Source: Silurus meridionalis
Taxonomy: Eukaryota > Chordata > Actinopteri > Siluriformes > Siluridae
Length of the DNA: 64,000 nt
Assembly (NCBI RefSeq): GCF_014805685.1
Contig: NC_060887.1
Span: forward strand, 15,016,463 to 15,080,462
Direction of reading: 5' to 3'
Shown: piece after piece, positions 44,003 through 55,808 of the stretch
How the letters are laid out: each line of letters opens with the position of its first letter
Position numbering within the stretch: position 1 is the stretch's first letter
Made by a program: the position numbers and the translations under genes
The notes under the pieces: model-generated
The model's database searches: none
Seen by the model: only the letters and a program-made list of their open reading frames with translations
Told to the model about the DNA's origin: nothing

Positions 44003-44024
44003 GCAACTAATGATTATTTAGATT
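43905..44024. repeat. Inverted repeat around (AT)n
   Basis: CTAAATAATAATTAGTTGCATAT left of the (AT)n run (43934-43999) is mirrored by ATATGCAACTAATGATTATT TAG right of it, with one mismatch. The whole can fold as a hairpin of more than 100 bases. Confidence 0.8.
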
Positions 44025-44672
44025 TTTCAAACAGTTTTTTTAAATGTTTTTACTGTATTTATGTATAAAATGTACTTAAAAATATGCAAAAGCCTCATAT
44101 TGACATTTTACAAGCTTATAATGACTGCATGATGAGGAATGCATTGGGGATTTCTCCTTGGAACAAATTCACACACATGCATTTATATAGTGGTGGGTGG
44201 TCAGGGCCAGCAAGTCTTCTCTGCTGGCCTAAACACTATCAGAAGCACGGACCTACATTTACAACCTAAATTTTAATATTTGTTCCATGAAATTGTATGA
44301 ATTTATTCCCAACAATTCTCTTTATTTCGTAGCATTTATCTTCCCTGCACTGCTTCCAGGACGTGTATGTGGATGTTATGTATGTATGTGATGTTTTTTG
44401 TCCAATCAGATTTCAGCCTCTATGTGCTGCCATGTTAATCTAATCTGCCCAGGGCCTTCAGAATTAGTAGTGCTGGCTGATGTACCTTAGACAATATTAG
44501 CAATGGGTCTGTTTCTTTAGCCAATCAGATTTCAGCTAGCTGGCCCAGAATAGCGTCAACATTTTTTCCGTCATCTAATTGGTTGCTCAGAGCGAAACTG
44601 TTACAGCCTAATTCGACTAGCAAAACACATATGTAGCGATATGCACACATTAACACTTTTTTTACGCCCACA

Positions 44673-44823
44673 ATGGCTGACAGAGGAAGATAAATTGATT
44701 TGGATTTGGACATGATTAAAAATACATTTTCAAGAAAAGCTAGACATTGTGAGGAGAGGTCAGCCAACCCCAAAGCTAACTAGCTTGTCTCAGCCCAGGA
44801 AGGGGTTTGTTCGCCACTTCCAG
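44673..44823 (+). pseudogene. hAT-like transposase N-terminal fragment
   Basis: The ATG at 44673 starts MADRGR but meets TAA at 44691. Similarity resumes in another frame and ends at the DIRS junction. Confidence 0.45.
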
Positions 44824-44859
44824 GCCGTCTCTAGGTTACGCATGTAACCTTGGTTCCAT

Positions 44860-44941
44860 TAAGGAACGAGATGCTGTGTCACAACGCTTTGGGAACGCCT
44901 CCGCGTTGCTCACACGCTGAATCACGTGTGAAATTCAGCCA
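44860..44941 (+). repeat. DIRS left inverted repeat (copy B)
   Basis: Complement of 46567-46650 with several differences. Preceded by the self-complementary GGTTACGCATGTAACC. Confidence 0.75.
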
Positions 44942-45183
44942 GTTTCAGAAGCTAGCATCAGCTCTACTGCAAGCTACAAAATGCGCATGCAGTAGAGCCG
45001 ATGCTAGCTTCTGAAAATGAGAAGGGATGCATGGCAGGGATGCAGGGAGTGTGGCTCGGAGACACAGCGTCTTGATCCCTCAGCAAACTAAATTTACATG
45101 CGTAACCTAGAGACGTTTCCTTTTGGGAACTCGAGCTGCATCACAGCGCTTTGGGAACGAGTGTCCAATCATGCCACACTGAC

Positions 45184-45830
45184 CAGTCCTCCAATATCCT
45201 GGAGTGGGACTCCAGCAGACCAGGCCCTAGAGGCCGCCACACTCTGAGTGAAGTGAGCCTTGACCCCTAAAGGAGTGGGGAGACCAGAGGACTGATATAA
45301 AGAAATAGCATCCACAATCCACCTACTGAGAGTCTGCTTGTTGCCTGTAGGGGCCATAGCGGACAAACAGCTGCTCCGACTTATCCACACACTCGTCCTG
45401 TGGACGTACGTGTTCAGTAACAGTAGGTTTGTTTCTGCTGGTCAGGGGCTGAAAAGGAGGAGGGTAGAATGCCTGCAGCACAACAAGTCATGGGGGAGCT
45501 GCAGGCCCGTTAGGTACATACCCTGGTTGGGCCAACATGACGGCCAATTCCCACACAGGCACTCTGGGTCGCATCCCGGGCCTCAGCCTACGGGTGCCAC
45601 ACAGGAACGTGTCACCAGGGGTGTCTACCCAGCAAGTGGGTCACAATAAGCCGCGATAGGGGACACAGAATGCTTCAGGGGCGAAAGAGCCAACCCTGTG
45701 GCAAATTGTTCCTGCAGGAACTCCAGCACTGAACCAAGCTGGCAGTAGACTGGGTCCAATTGTTGGTACTCGCACCACACAAGGAACAAGCGCCTTAAGC
45801 GGCATATGACCTCTTCGTAGAGGGAGCTCT
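45184..45830 (-). pseudogene. DIRS tyrosine recombinase, broken
   Basis: Read 3' to 5', the N-terminal core domain appears as WCEYQQLDPVYCQLGSVLEF then LQEQFATGLAPSLK. Stops follow, and then the part before the catalytic region: KQTLSRWIVDAISLYQSSGL, PLGVKAHFTQSVAASRA and GVPLQDI. In intact relatives the last region carries the HxxR motif; here it reads HFTQ, so the Arg is replaced. The nucleophilic Tyr region is lost. Confidence 0.7.
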
Positions 45831-45833
45831 GGA

Positions 45834-46350
45834 TTAGAGGATGATCTCCGCTACCTCAGTAGAGAGACCAGCTGCTAAGAACTGTGCCCCTTCAGGGGCC
45901 ACAGCCACAACTTCCATAACTTTGGGGTGGGGGTAAACCAGAGTAACCCCGCCTGGGACTCTCTTGACTGTCTTAAGGATAGCTTTGATCTGAGCAGGAG
46001 ACAGCTGTCTGTACATAACAGTCAAGTGCCCCACCATGCCTAAGAAGGTGGTTCTCTGTACTAGAGAATGCACACTCTTTTAGGTGTTTCTATGGCCCCC
46101 TTCCTCAGGAGAGTGCTTGTTTCCTGTTCTAGGACCAGAGCCTGCTCAGGACCCACCAGAGTGGGACACACCCCCTTAAAATTGGTGGGAGAAAACCCGA
46201 ACTGAAACCAGAAACCCTTCTCTACCATGCACAGGACCCACTGAGCAACATCTGGCAGCCAGGCTGACAGTACATCTCTTAAGGGAGGTCTCTGGTTGGT
46301 CTCTGGCCCATCCAGAGCAGCTGGAACAGTGCCCTGCAGCCGTTGGAGTC
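45834..46350 (-). pseudogene. DIRS reverse transcriptase, N-terminal plus internal fragment
   Basis: The start of RT reads FWFQFGFSPTNFKGVCPTLV then VLEQETSTLLRKGAIE. After an internal deletion a later part reads LSPAQIKAILKTVKRVPGGV. The catalytic palm motifs between them are missing. Confidence 0.75.
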
Positions 46351-46566
46351 TCCTGAGAGGCAGCGTTCGCATACAGCAAGGTTTGTGGGGTAAGGAGGCG
46401 GGCTGCATACAGGCTATCCCAGGACCTGGACACCTCATTGTGCAGATCCGGGAAAAAGGCAAACCCCAGCATAGAGGCTGGGACGCAGGGTGCAGGAAGC
46501 ACTCATCCAGCTTGCTGGGTGTGCGTTGCTTCCGCTTCTCGTCCAGCCCTGCTTGTGATGTTGCGC

Positions 46567-46650
46567 TTTTCTGTTGGCTAGATTTCACACTTGATTCAGA
46601 GCGTGAGCAACGCGGAAGCATTCCCAAAGCAATGTGACACAGCTCGAGTT
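46567..46650 (-). repeat. DIRS right inverted repeat (copy B)
   Basis: Partner of the left repeat. It also matches the right end of copy A at 14210-14305. Confidence 0.75.
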
Positions 46651-46935
46651 CCCGAAAGGGAACAGTGCCTACGAGCTGTACCACTGGCTTACAGCCTTCG
46701 AGGAGCGGTGCAAATTATGTGGGTATGCATTATGAGTATGCATCTCTGGTGAGTAGCTTTTTTTTTTAATTTACATTATTTATGTTTTTGTCATGTTATT
46801 AGACAAATATTGATTCTGAACTGCTCCAGATGATGTAGGTGGCAAAGATGAGGTTGTAGTGTAGAGGTTTGAAGCTTGCTACAGTAAAAATGGTATTCAC
46901 CCTCCATATGCGAAATGCCTCTCTCATTGTATCTC

Positions 46936-47695
<760 letters not shown>

Positions 47696-47741
47696 TATTG
47701 TATATAACACGCACGGACATGCACATTTAAATAAATGTAAA

Positions 47742-47742
<1 letters not shown>

Positions 47743-47792
<50 letters not shown>
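47743..47792. repeat. (AC)n microsatellite
   Basis: About 25 AC units. Confidence 0.96.
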
Positions 47793-47795
<3 letters not shown>

Positions 47796-48460
47796 TGCTA
47801 TATGCCTTGTAACACTGTAATATACAACAGCATATTCTGATTTATTGTAATACATTATAAAATATTGTAATATACTGCAATAACTACTACATATAATGCA
47901 ATACTTTAAAATGTACTGAAATATACTACAATATACTCTATTATACACCCATTTCCTGCAACATTCTAATACATTACAATATATTATAATGTACATTGCA
48001 TATTCATAAATGTAATGCATGTTGAATATTGGAACATTTAAATACACAATAACAATGTAATATACTGCATCGTATACAATGTACAATGCTATATTGTCTC
48101 GTCCCTGATGGTTTTTTAAAGATTATAATGTAGTAATATTTCGATAGAAATCTATGTGAATGGGAAAAAGGGAGGTGAAGGAAGTTAAATAGACGACTTT
48201 CTCAGAGTGGAGTGTGTGTTTAGTACAGTAGGTGTCAGAGTACTCCTACAGATCTATCACACTACACTACACCTCAACTAATTACACTACTCTACTCTCT
48301 ACCACACTACTGTACAACACACTACACCACACCATATCACACCATATTACACAATTTTGCACTGTAACACACCACAACATAACACTACACCATACCACGA
48401 TTTTACACTATACAACCCTAGACTACACCACATTGCACCACAACACACAGTTACAATTTC
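47793..48460. repeat. Degenerate short tandem repeats
   Basis: 47810-48090 is built of drifting AATATACTGTAATAC-like words. 48240-48460 is built of CACTACAC-like words. No gene. Confidence 0.6.
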
Positions 48461-48735
48461 TACTAGTAAGATAACTTTTAGTTGGCCAATATTTTTTTTA
48501 AGTTAGATGTTTTTGATTTTTTTTTTCCATAGGTTTTAGAGAAATGGGAATGATCTCAGGTGACAGTCATTAGGTGAGCCATGCTGACTGGAATTTGATG
48601 CTGGTGTTGGAAGTTCCCACTGGAGAACAACACAGGAGCGCAACTTACAAGTCTTTAAATGTAGACTCCTGCTGGGCGAGTAATCAATAGTGGCCCCTGA
48701 CCTCTCATTTCAGGTCTTCAGACTTTACAGGCTAA

Positions 48736-48766
<31 letters not shown>

Positions 48767-49559
48767 GACAGAGAGTGTTGGAGAGAGCAGGAAGATCTAA
48801 ATATAGAAACAGCAGATAGGGGGCACTTTTCATAACCCAGAGACATATTAAAGCAAAGTGTAAACTGTAGTAAACTGGAAGAAAGAAAATTACTTTTTCA
48901 CAGATACACAATCAAATTAATGTTAAATACAGATGAAGATATATACATGAAAGAAAGATAACTTCTTTTTCCAGTCCATATACTCAAAATATTTTGAAAA
49001 TTCTTCAGAGAATCTGTATTCCAAGACAAACAACAAAACATGATTCATCAGCTTTCTTTTGTACACATTAATTCTGACTCATGACTGTTCACAAACCCCT
49101 TTTTTTTAAACCAGGCACAGAGCAAATTCAGGATGAGCACTTACTAGGAAATTAATCAAGTCAGGACACATTTGTAGACTCAATACACATTGTTATTCAT
49201 TCAGCTACACAAATAGGGAGTCAGTTTAGGATTCCTGCCCAGACAAAATTTTTAAATCCTGGTTTATACTTTATGCTAATGCAGAACAAATTTCACGGTT
49301 TTATGTCCAGTATTTCTGGCTTGCTATCTGGACACAAATTCATTTATACCTTCTACATTCTTTATGCCTACAAATGCAAAACAATAAATATAAATTTGCT
49401 ACTGGGATACAGGGCCAAGCAAATTTAGAAACTCAGGTCTTGTTGGTGAGCGAAATCATTTATCAATCACAATCACTAAGACAATCACTAAAATCTTATA
49501 GATTTTATAGATATTGCATGTACATTTACCGCATTTACCAGAAACATCCTATACGGAGA
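48461..49559. other. Unique DNA
   Basis: AT-rich; GA-rich short run at 48735-48790. No gene recognised. Confidence 0.5.
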
Positions 49560-49800
49560 TACACTTTATGGATAAACGTTTGTGGACACCTGACCATAAG
49601 ATTTATTTGTGCTTTTTGAACATCCTCTTTCACATTTAGTCCCCATATGTTGGGAGGGAAGAGGTTACACTACATTTTTAGTGTGCTTGTGCTTAGCCAC
49701 AAGGGTGTTAGTAAAGTCAGGAACTGATATAGTGTGAGAGGCCTGGGCCATTCCCTCTCATCCCAGAATCAAGCTAAACTAATCATATTTTTAACAGCAA
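49560..49800 (+). mobile_element. Tc1/mariner-derived MITE fragment (TTTGTCCATATAG family)
   Basis: Left-end-like ACACTTTATGGATAAACGTT, then TTTGTGGACACCTGACCATA, CACATTTAGTCCCCATATGT and AGTAAAGTCAGGAACTGATA. The same words occur in order in the fuller copy at 55254. The right end is missing. Confidence 0.65.
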
Positions 49801-50069
49801 AACAGATTTTGTAATTAATTACTGCTCTGTGAATAATGTTCTAGTCACATTCCAGTCTAGTCTAGTTTTAAATAAATCCTCAAATGAATACATTCAGGAT
49901 AATAAAAGAATGGTTCTTGGAGGTATATGTAGACTTCTGATCTTTACTACAAGGCAAACATTTAGTTCTTTCTTCTAAAAGGTTTCTTGTCGTTTTTTGT
50001 TTTGGTTACAAACTTTTATTAATGAATTTGAAATTTTATCCAGAAGGAGATGACAGAGATATTACACTG

Positions 50070-50115
<46 letters not shown>

Positions 50116-50425
50116 CAGTCCAACAGCTGACACACTCCTGAGATGGCAAGGAGACGGAGTACATGAGTGTGTCATTGTTCTGTCTGGGAAAGGGAAGCAA
50201 AGGTGAGGTGATGTGGTGTGTAAACAGGATGTTCGGCTAGATTTCAGTTTCAACAGGCAAAAAATATGTTCTCACTTCCAAGTGATAAAAAAAGATGACA
50301 TCGGCTTTTCAGACAGTTTAAATAGACGTCTCAATTGAAGGATTAAATAAAAACCTGTGGAACAGAATGCTAATCATAGGTCATGCAAATAGATTCAGTT
50401 CCTCTTCTTTATGAAAAAAAGACAG

Positions 50426-50460
<35 letters not shown>

Positions 50461-50560
50461 CCGCTCCTTATGCTGCACCCACATGAGCTTCTTTAAATAT
50501 CAGACTGCAGACACGTGGTATTTTGTTTTTTTTTTCATTACATTTTTTTCCATCCTACAG
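49801..50560. other. Unique DNA with two CA runs
   Basis: CA microsatellites at 50072-50113 and 50431-50457. No gene seen before the candidate exon. Confidence 0.6.
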
Positions 50561-50710
50561 ATCCAACATGTTTATACAGAGTGTGAGAATCAGCAACAGC
50601 AAACACACCCGCACGTTCTTCCTGAGGAAGAGGCCCTGACACAGATCAGTCAAAATTTGACGGAACTAAAACATGTGGCAACTCCACCCTGCAAACCGCT
50701 AACCTGCTAA
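50561..50710 (+). CDS. Candidate terminal coding exon, unidentified
   Basis: A strong T-rich tract ends CATCCTACAG at 50560. After it a 49-codon frame reads IQHVYTECENQQQQTHPHVL, PEEEALTQISQNLTELKHV, and ATPPCKPLTC to a TAA. The acceptor is better than average and the composition looks protein-like, but I recognise no family and see no nearby AATAAA. It may be the last exon of a host gene or a chance frame. Confidence 0.3.
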   Translation: MQHVYTECENQQQQTHPHVLPEEEALTQISQNLTELKHVATPPCKPLTC

Positions 50711-51135
50711 CTGTAACCCCTGATACACCCGAGACGACTGAGACAAATTAGAATGATGATGGCCCTGTGACAAATTTCTCAAAATGGAAGCTTAACATGT
50801 TTACATCTGATAGACTGGTTAGGGAACAGCTAATTCAGATGTAATAGTAACCCTGAAAACCTGAAAAGACTGATACAAAAGCACTAGCACTGAAGACTCC
50901 TTTCATATGTTACAAAAACAAGTTGTTACTATAAAAAACCTAAGGTATTTATATTAACTGTGCTGTAACAGAGAATTAATCAGCACCTTCTGACAAATCA
51001 CAATCCAGAATTCAGCAGCGCTAACATACACACACAAAGTGTGGTGCATTGTGTTTTGCTAATGAACTCATTGTTGCAACTGATTAGTTTAAATCTGAGA
51101 TATTTACTTCTTGTTGGCATGGTTATGCATGCGAA
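50711..51135. other. Unique spacer
   Basis: Nothing recognised. Confidence 0.4.
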
Positions 51136-51256
51136 CACACACACACACACACACACACGAATTGCACATACACGCACGCACACCAGACATCTGGCATGCC
51201 ATCCATCCTAATCCATCCTTTTCTTCCCCTCTCTTACCCACCCACACACAGACATA

Positions 51257-51340
<84 letters not shown>
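51136..51340. repeat. (CA)n microsatellite cluster
   Basis: CA runs at 51136-51159 and 51260-51340, with CG interruptions in the second. Confidence 0.93.
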
Positions 51341-51342
<2 letters not shown>

Positions 51343-51467
51343 AAGACAAACGCACCCCTTCCGGTAAAGAAACCCAGTGACCTGACAGTTTGAGCCTGCT
51401 GGGTATGTATAATAAAACATACACACATACACACATACTTCTTCAGCTCATCCTTCTGTAGGCCGGT

Positions 51468-51471
<4 letters not shown>

Positions 51472-51511
<40 letters not shown>
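51472..51511. repeat. (GT)n microsatellite
   Basis: About 20 GT units. Confidence 0.95.
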
Positions 51512-51515
<4 letters not shown>

Positions 51516-51678
51516 TGCTATCCCCCCAGGCAGACAGCTGCTGACAGACACTTCCTCAACTGAGTCACTCAGACGCACATGCACATACACAGACACACAC
51601 ACCCCCACATAGAGGTATACACAGACAAGCTTATGCCGAACACATACATATAGAGGTATAAAAGATATAATATATAAA

Positions 51679-51680
<2 letters not shown>

Positions 51681-51760
<80 letters not shown>
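51681..51760. repeat. (AT)n(AC)n compound microsatellite
   Basis: AT units to about 51723, then AC units. Confidence 0.95.
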
Positions 51761-51763
<3 letters not shown>

Positions 51764-51796
51764 GCAACATACAAAATGTGTGACATAACATATGCA

Positions 51797-53290
51797 CAGT
51801 GTCTAACAAAAGTGAGTGCACCCCTCGCATTTCAACAAGAACAATGGGACAATACTATAGAACATAAACTTATTTATGATATATTTTAGAGTAGTCAGTG
51901 TGCAGCTTGTATAGCAGTATAGATTTAATATCCTTTAAAAACAACTTAACACACAGCCATTATTGTCAAAATAACTGGAAATAAAATTAAGTACACCCTA
52001 AGTGATAACAGCTATACGTTGTTTAAATATGCAAAGCTACATGTCCTACTGATTATGTTTATGTTTTTGTTTGACAGGACTATACAAATTTGTGTATCTT
52101 GTATTAGAGCAGTTTAAAATTGGTTCTTTTAGTACAATTCTCTCATACTGACCACTGTATGTTCAACATGGCACCTCATGGCAAAGAACTCTCTGAGGAT
52201 TTGAGAACTAGAATTGTTGCTCCCCACAAAGATGGCCTAGACTATAAATATATCAGTAACACTCTGAAACTAAGATACAGTACAGTACCCAGGGTCATAC
52301 AGTGGTTTTCCAAGACGGGTTTTACTCGGAACAGGCCTCTCAAGGGACGATCAAAGAAGTTGAGTCCTCATGTTGTGCGTCAGGTGCAGAAGCTGGTTTA
52401 AAAAAAAACGCATGAGTGCTGCATCATTGCTTTAGAGGTTGCAAAAGCGAAAGGTCCCCTAGTCAGTGCTTAGACCATACCCTGCACACTGCAACAAGTA
52501 GGTTTGCATGGCTGTCATCCCAGAAGGAAGCCTTTTCTAAAACTGGCTTACAAGAAATCACATAAACAGTTTGCTGAAGACAACTTGTCCAAGAGCATAA
52601 ATTACTGGAGTTTTGTTGGTCTAATGAGACTAAGATGAACTTGTTTGGCTCAGATGGTGTCCAGCATGTGTGGCGACACCCTGGTGAAGTACCAAAAAAA
52701 ATTGTGTCTTGCCTACAGTCAAGCATAGTTGTGGTAGCATCATGGTCTGGGGCTGCATGAGTGCTGCTGGTACTAAGGAGCTGTGGTTCATTGAGGGTGA
52801 ATTCTGTCACAGAACATGTTGTAATCTATGTTTCCCTCCCCCTTCAGAAACTGGGCTAAACGGCAGTTTCCCAAAATTATAACAACCCCAAACACACCGC
52901 AAAAATAGCAACTGCCTTACTGAAGGTGAAGGTGATGGAGTGGTCAAGGATGTCTCATGATCTGAACCCTGCCTAGCACCTGTGTATGGCACCCTCACCG
53001 GAAGGTGGAGAAGCACCATGTGTCTAACATTCAACAGCTAATGATTATCATTATGGAGAAGTGGAAAAGAATCCCAGCAACAACCTGTGCAGTTCTGGTA
53101 AATTCCATGCACAGGAGGATTAAGGCAGTGCTGGATAACAGTGGTGCTCACAAAATATTGACAATTTGCACACAGTTTTGACATGTTCACTTAGGGTGCA
53201 CATACTTTTTTTGCTAGTTATTTTTTTAAATAATGGCTGTATGTTAAGTTTTTTAGAGGACAGTAAATCTTTACTTCTATACAAGCTGCA
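51797..53290 (+). mobile_element. Tc1-like element (same family as 47036), longer copy
   Basis: Left end CAGTGTCTAACAAAAGTGAG. The right inverted repeat (about 53188-53290) complements 51896-52005, but its outermost part is lost. The transposase lies between. The copy is dead. Confidence 0.82.
52168..53160 (+). pseudogene. Tc1-like transposase, broken
   Basis: The ATG at 52168 opens a 78-codon frame (MAPHGKELSEDLRTRIVAPH) that ends at 52401. It encodes the paired-type DNA-binding domain, with a HTH stretch SNTLKLRYSTVPRVIQWF and a basic linker NRPLKGRSKKLSP. Catalytic-domain remnants follow in shifting frames: FVGLMRLR-region DNA at 52610-52640, the GGGCTGCATGAGTGCTGCTG segment at 52750 and the AACAACCCCAAACACACCGC segment at 52885. 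An inserted stretch near 52800 disrupts the middle. Confidence 0.75.
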
Positions 53291-53616
53291 TTTCTATAAT
53301 AATGTTCCTTGAGAAGATATATTAAAATTAGTTATACACACAAAAGCAGGTACATACAAATGCATACTGAAGTGCACAGTATACACAAAACCCACAACAT
53401 TCACACATGTACACACATACTGTAACATATACACATCAAACATGCACACACAGATAAACATCATATACAAATTAAACATGTATATATGCACATATAAACA
53501 ATACACACATTAAAAACTCAAACAACATCAAACAAACACACAAGAAACAACAACTCAACAACAATGTTTTCCGGTCAGTTGCACAGATCCAATCTACAGC
53601 AAGTGTCAACACACAT

Positions 53617-53623
<7 letters not shown>

Positions 53624-53681
<58 letters not shown>
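53624..53681. repeat. (AT)n microsatellite
   Basis: About 29 AT units. Confidence 0.96.
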
Positions 53682-53684
<3 letters not shown>

Positions 53685-53812
53685 GGGTGTGTGTGTGCGC
53701 ACGTGCGTGTATGTGTGGAGGCTGTGGAACGGGTTTGGAGAGGTTTCTTGTGACAGAAGGTTGATCGCATCATGCCATCTCACCGTTCACACATGATGAA
53801 GCCAAAGCATCG

Positions 53813-53817
<5 letters not shown>

Positions 53818-53865
<48 letters not shown>

Positions 53866-53866
53866 A
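53818..53866. repeat. (CT)n(CA)n microsatellite
   Basis: About 17 CT units followed by short CA. Confidence 0.95.
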
Positions 53867-54004
53867 AATGATGAGTCAGACATCCACACATAAAAATGGA
53901 GACACCATGTCAATCACGAGGAGTTCAGCAATCCACTTGTTTGCTGATTGTGATTGACAACTTAATTTCTTCCTGTGCAAAACCTGTGAAGCTCCAACAC
54001 CAAA

Positions 54005-54420
54005 CACACTCTTAAGACAGTACACCCTCTTTAGACCATACACCCTCTTCAGACCGCACACACTGTTTAGACCGTACACACTCTTCAGACAGCACACCAT
54101 GTTCAGACAGCACACCATCTTCAGACTGCACACACTCTTCAGACCGCACACACTCTTCAGAACACACACACTCTTCACAGTGCACACCCTATTCAGACTG
54201 TACACACTCTTTAGACTGCACCCTTTTTTAGACCAAACACCCTCTTTAGACCGCACACCCTCTTCAGACTGTACACACTCTTCAGACCGCACACCTCTAT
54301 TGACCACATATCCTCTTCAGACCGTACACACTCTTCAGACCGCACACACTCTTCAGACCGTAAACACTAATCAGACCATACACACTCTTCAGACTGCACA
54401 CACTTTTCAGACCTGACATC
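54005..54420. repeat. 18-bp minisatellite
   Basis: More than 20 units of TTCAGACCGCACACACTC with drift. Because 18 is divisible by three it leaves long frames open on both strands (plus HTLFRP-type, minus LKSVCG-type hexapeptides). Confidence 0.88.
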
Positions 54421-54610
54421 CTTCACACCCTTTACACCACATATTCCTCACACTTTTTACCTTGCACACCCTTTACACAGCACACCCTTCACCCCAGACA
54501 CCCTTCACAGTCTTTACACAACACACCTTTCATGCTCTTCACACCGCACACCCTTCAAACCTCACACTCTTCACACCCTTTAACATTGCACATTCTTCAC
54601 ACCACACACA
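54421..54610. repeat. Degenerate CACCCTTCACAC repeat
   Basis: Continues the minisatellite with a different, looser unit of about 16 bp. Confidence 0.65.
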
Positions 54611-54880
54611 CTTAATTTTAGAATGTTGTTTTTCATGTTTAAATCGAAATCACCCTTTTTTGTTGGATTGTTTATTACTTGATTGAAGTCTATTTTGCTT
54701 TTCTTTTAATATCCGAATGGTTGCACTACTGTTAAATGGCGTTATACATATCTATCACAAATCACTCACATTAGCATTGCACATTAGCATCGTAGCCCCA
54801 GGCCTGAGCTAAACAGGTTTTCTCTTTTTATTTCAGGGCTAAAGACATATGTATGGTTTAGAATCGAACACATATGTATG

Positions 54881-54913
<33 letters not shown>

Positions 54914-55151
54914 TTCAACAGAAATAATAATGAATAATTAGTGACTGTGGTTAGAGGTCATTTAGTGTGTGTGATTTCAGCGAGTTCACAAGTTTAAATC
55001 TGGCTCTAATTTGCGGTGGTATTTTGGGGAAAGTTCTCTCCCTCCCTTCCTCCTGTTGTTCTTGCTAAAGCAAGGGTTAGCATGTTGTTTTAAACTTACT
55101 GGAGACACCATATTTTACTGAATTACTCGATAGCCTATTCTGGTTTAAATG

Positions 55152-55194
<43 letters not shown>

Positions 55195-55253
55195 ACAGAA
55201 AACAAATAGAGCTAGCTAGCTGGTTACACTACAGCTAGCTAAACCCAAACATA
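54611..55253. other. Unique DNA with two GT runs
   Basis: GT microsatellites at 54884-54911 and 55155-55192. No gene seen. Confidence 0.6.
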
Positions 55254-55808
55254 CACTGTAAGAACAAAAGTTTCTGGACACCTGAAAATAAGATTCCCAT
55301 ATGCTTTTTGAACAGCACAATCCACATTTAGTCCCCAGTAGCTGTTAGAAAAACTTCCACTTTTCTGGGAAGATGTTCAACTAGATTTTGAAGTGTTAAA
55401 TGATCTGTTAAATTCTGTAAAGCTGCTTTGAGACAATGTCGTTTGTGAAAAGCACTATAGAAATAAACTTGTCTTGACTTGTTTGTGAAGATTTGTGCTC
55501 ATTCAGCCACAAGGTTGTGAGTAAAGTCAGATACTGTAAGGTAAGGTAAGGAGGCTTGGGGTGCATTCCAAAGGTGTTCAGTAGGGTTGAGGTCAGAACT
55601 CTATAGCAAAAAGATCGTCCACCCCATTTTCATGAAGCTGGCTTTCTGCACAAGGGCATTTCATACCAGAAAGTTTTATTTTTCTAGTCCTAGAATTTTC
55701 CTAGTTCAAATGATGGTAAATTCCATGCTACCATATCCAGAGAAATCCTATACAGTTTTCACAAATGTGTGAAATAGTCAGGTGTCTGGATACCTTTGTC
55801 CATATAGT
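55254..55808 (+). mobile_element. Tc1/mariner-derived MITE (TTTGTCCATATAG family), full length
   Basis: Left end CACTGTAAGAACAAAAGTTT, right end TACCTTTGTCCATATAG; these are imperfect inverted repeats, with TA at both outer edges. It carries a nested LINE tail of about 85 bp (55397-55482). Confidence 0.75.
55397..55482 (+). mobile_element. L2-type LINE 3' tail fragment nested in the MITE
   Basis: AAATTCTGTAAAGCTGCTTT GAGACAATGTC and CACTATAGAAATAAA match the 3' end of the LINE that leaves the window at 64000. It separates MITE words that are adjacent in the 49560 copy's lineage. Confidence 0.7.

Larger units (their letters stand above)
44824..46667 (-). mobile_element. DIRS-like retrotransposon, copy B
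   Basis: Terminal sequences are inverted repeats: 44860-44941 against 46567-46650, both with the GGGAACGC..CCGCGTTGCTCA module. On the minus strand the order is RT, then tyrosine recombinase, then the left end, as in DIRS elements. It is internally deleted and frameshifted. It sits inside a hAT-like reading frame. No target duplication is seen, as expected for recombinase-mediated insertion. Confidence 0.8.
44202..46760 (+). mobile_element. hAT-like transposon 5' part, split by a DIRS element
   Basis: A possible terminal repeat CAGGGCCAGCA starts at 44202. A coding start is seen on both sides of the DIRS insertion: 44743-44823 reads DIVRRGQPTPKLTSLSQPRK then GFVRHFQ, and 46670-46720 continues YELYHWLTAFEERCKL. 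These match consecutive parts of the N-terminal zinc-finger region of fish hAT-like transposases, from memory. The rest of the transposase and the right end are absent. Confidence 0.5.

Noticed and set aside
54099..54416. 105-codon frame with HTLFRP repeats as a protein
   Set aside because: It is the 18-bp minisatellite read in one of several open frames.
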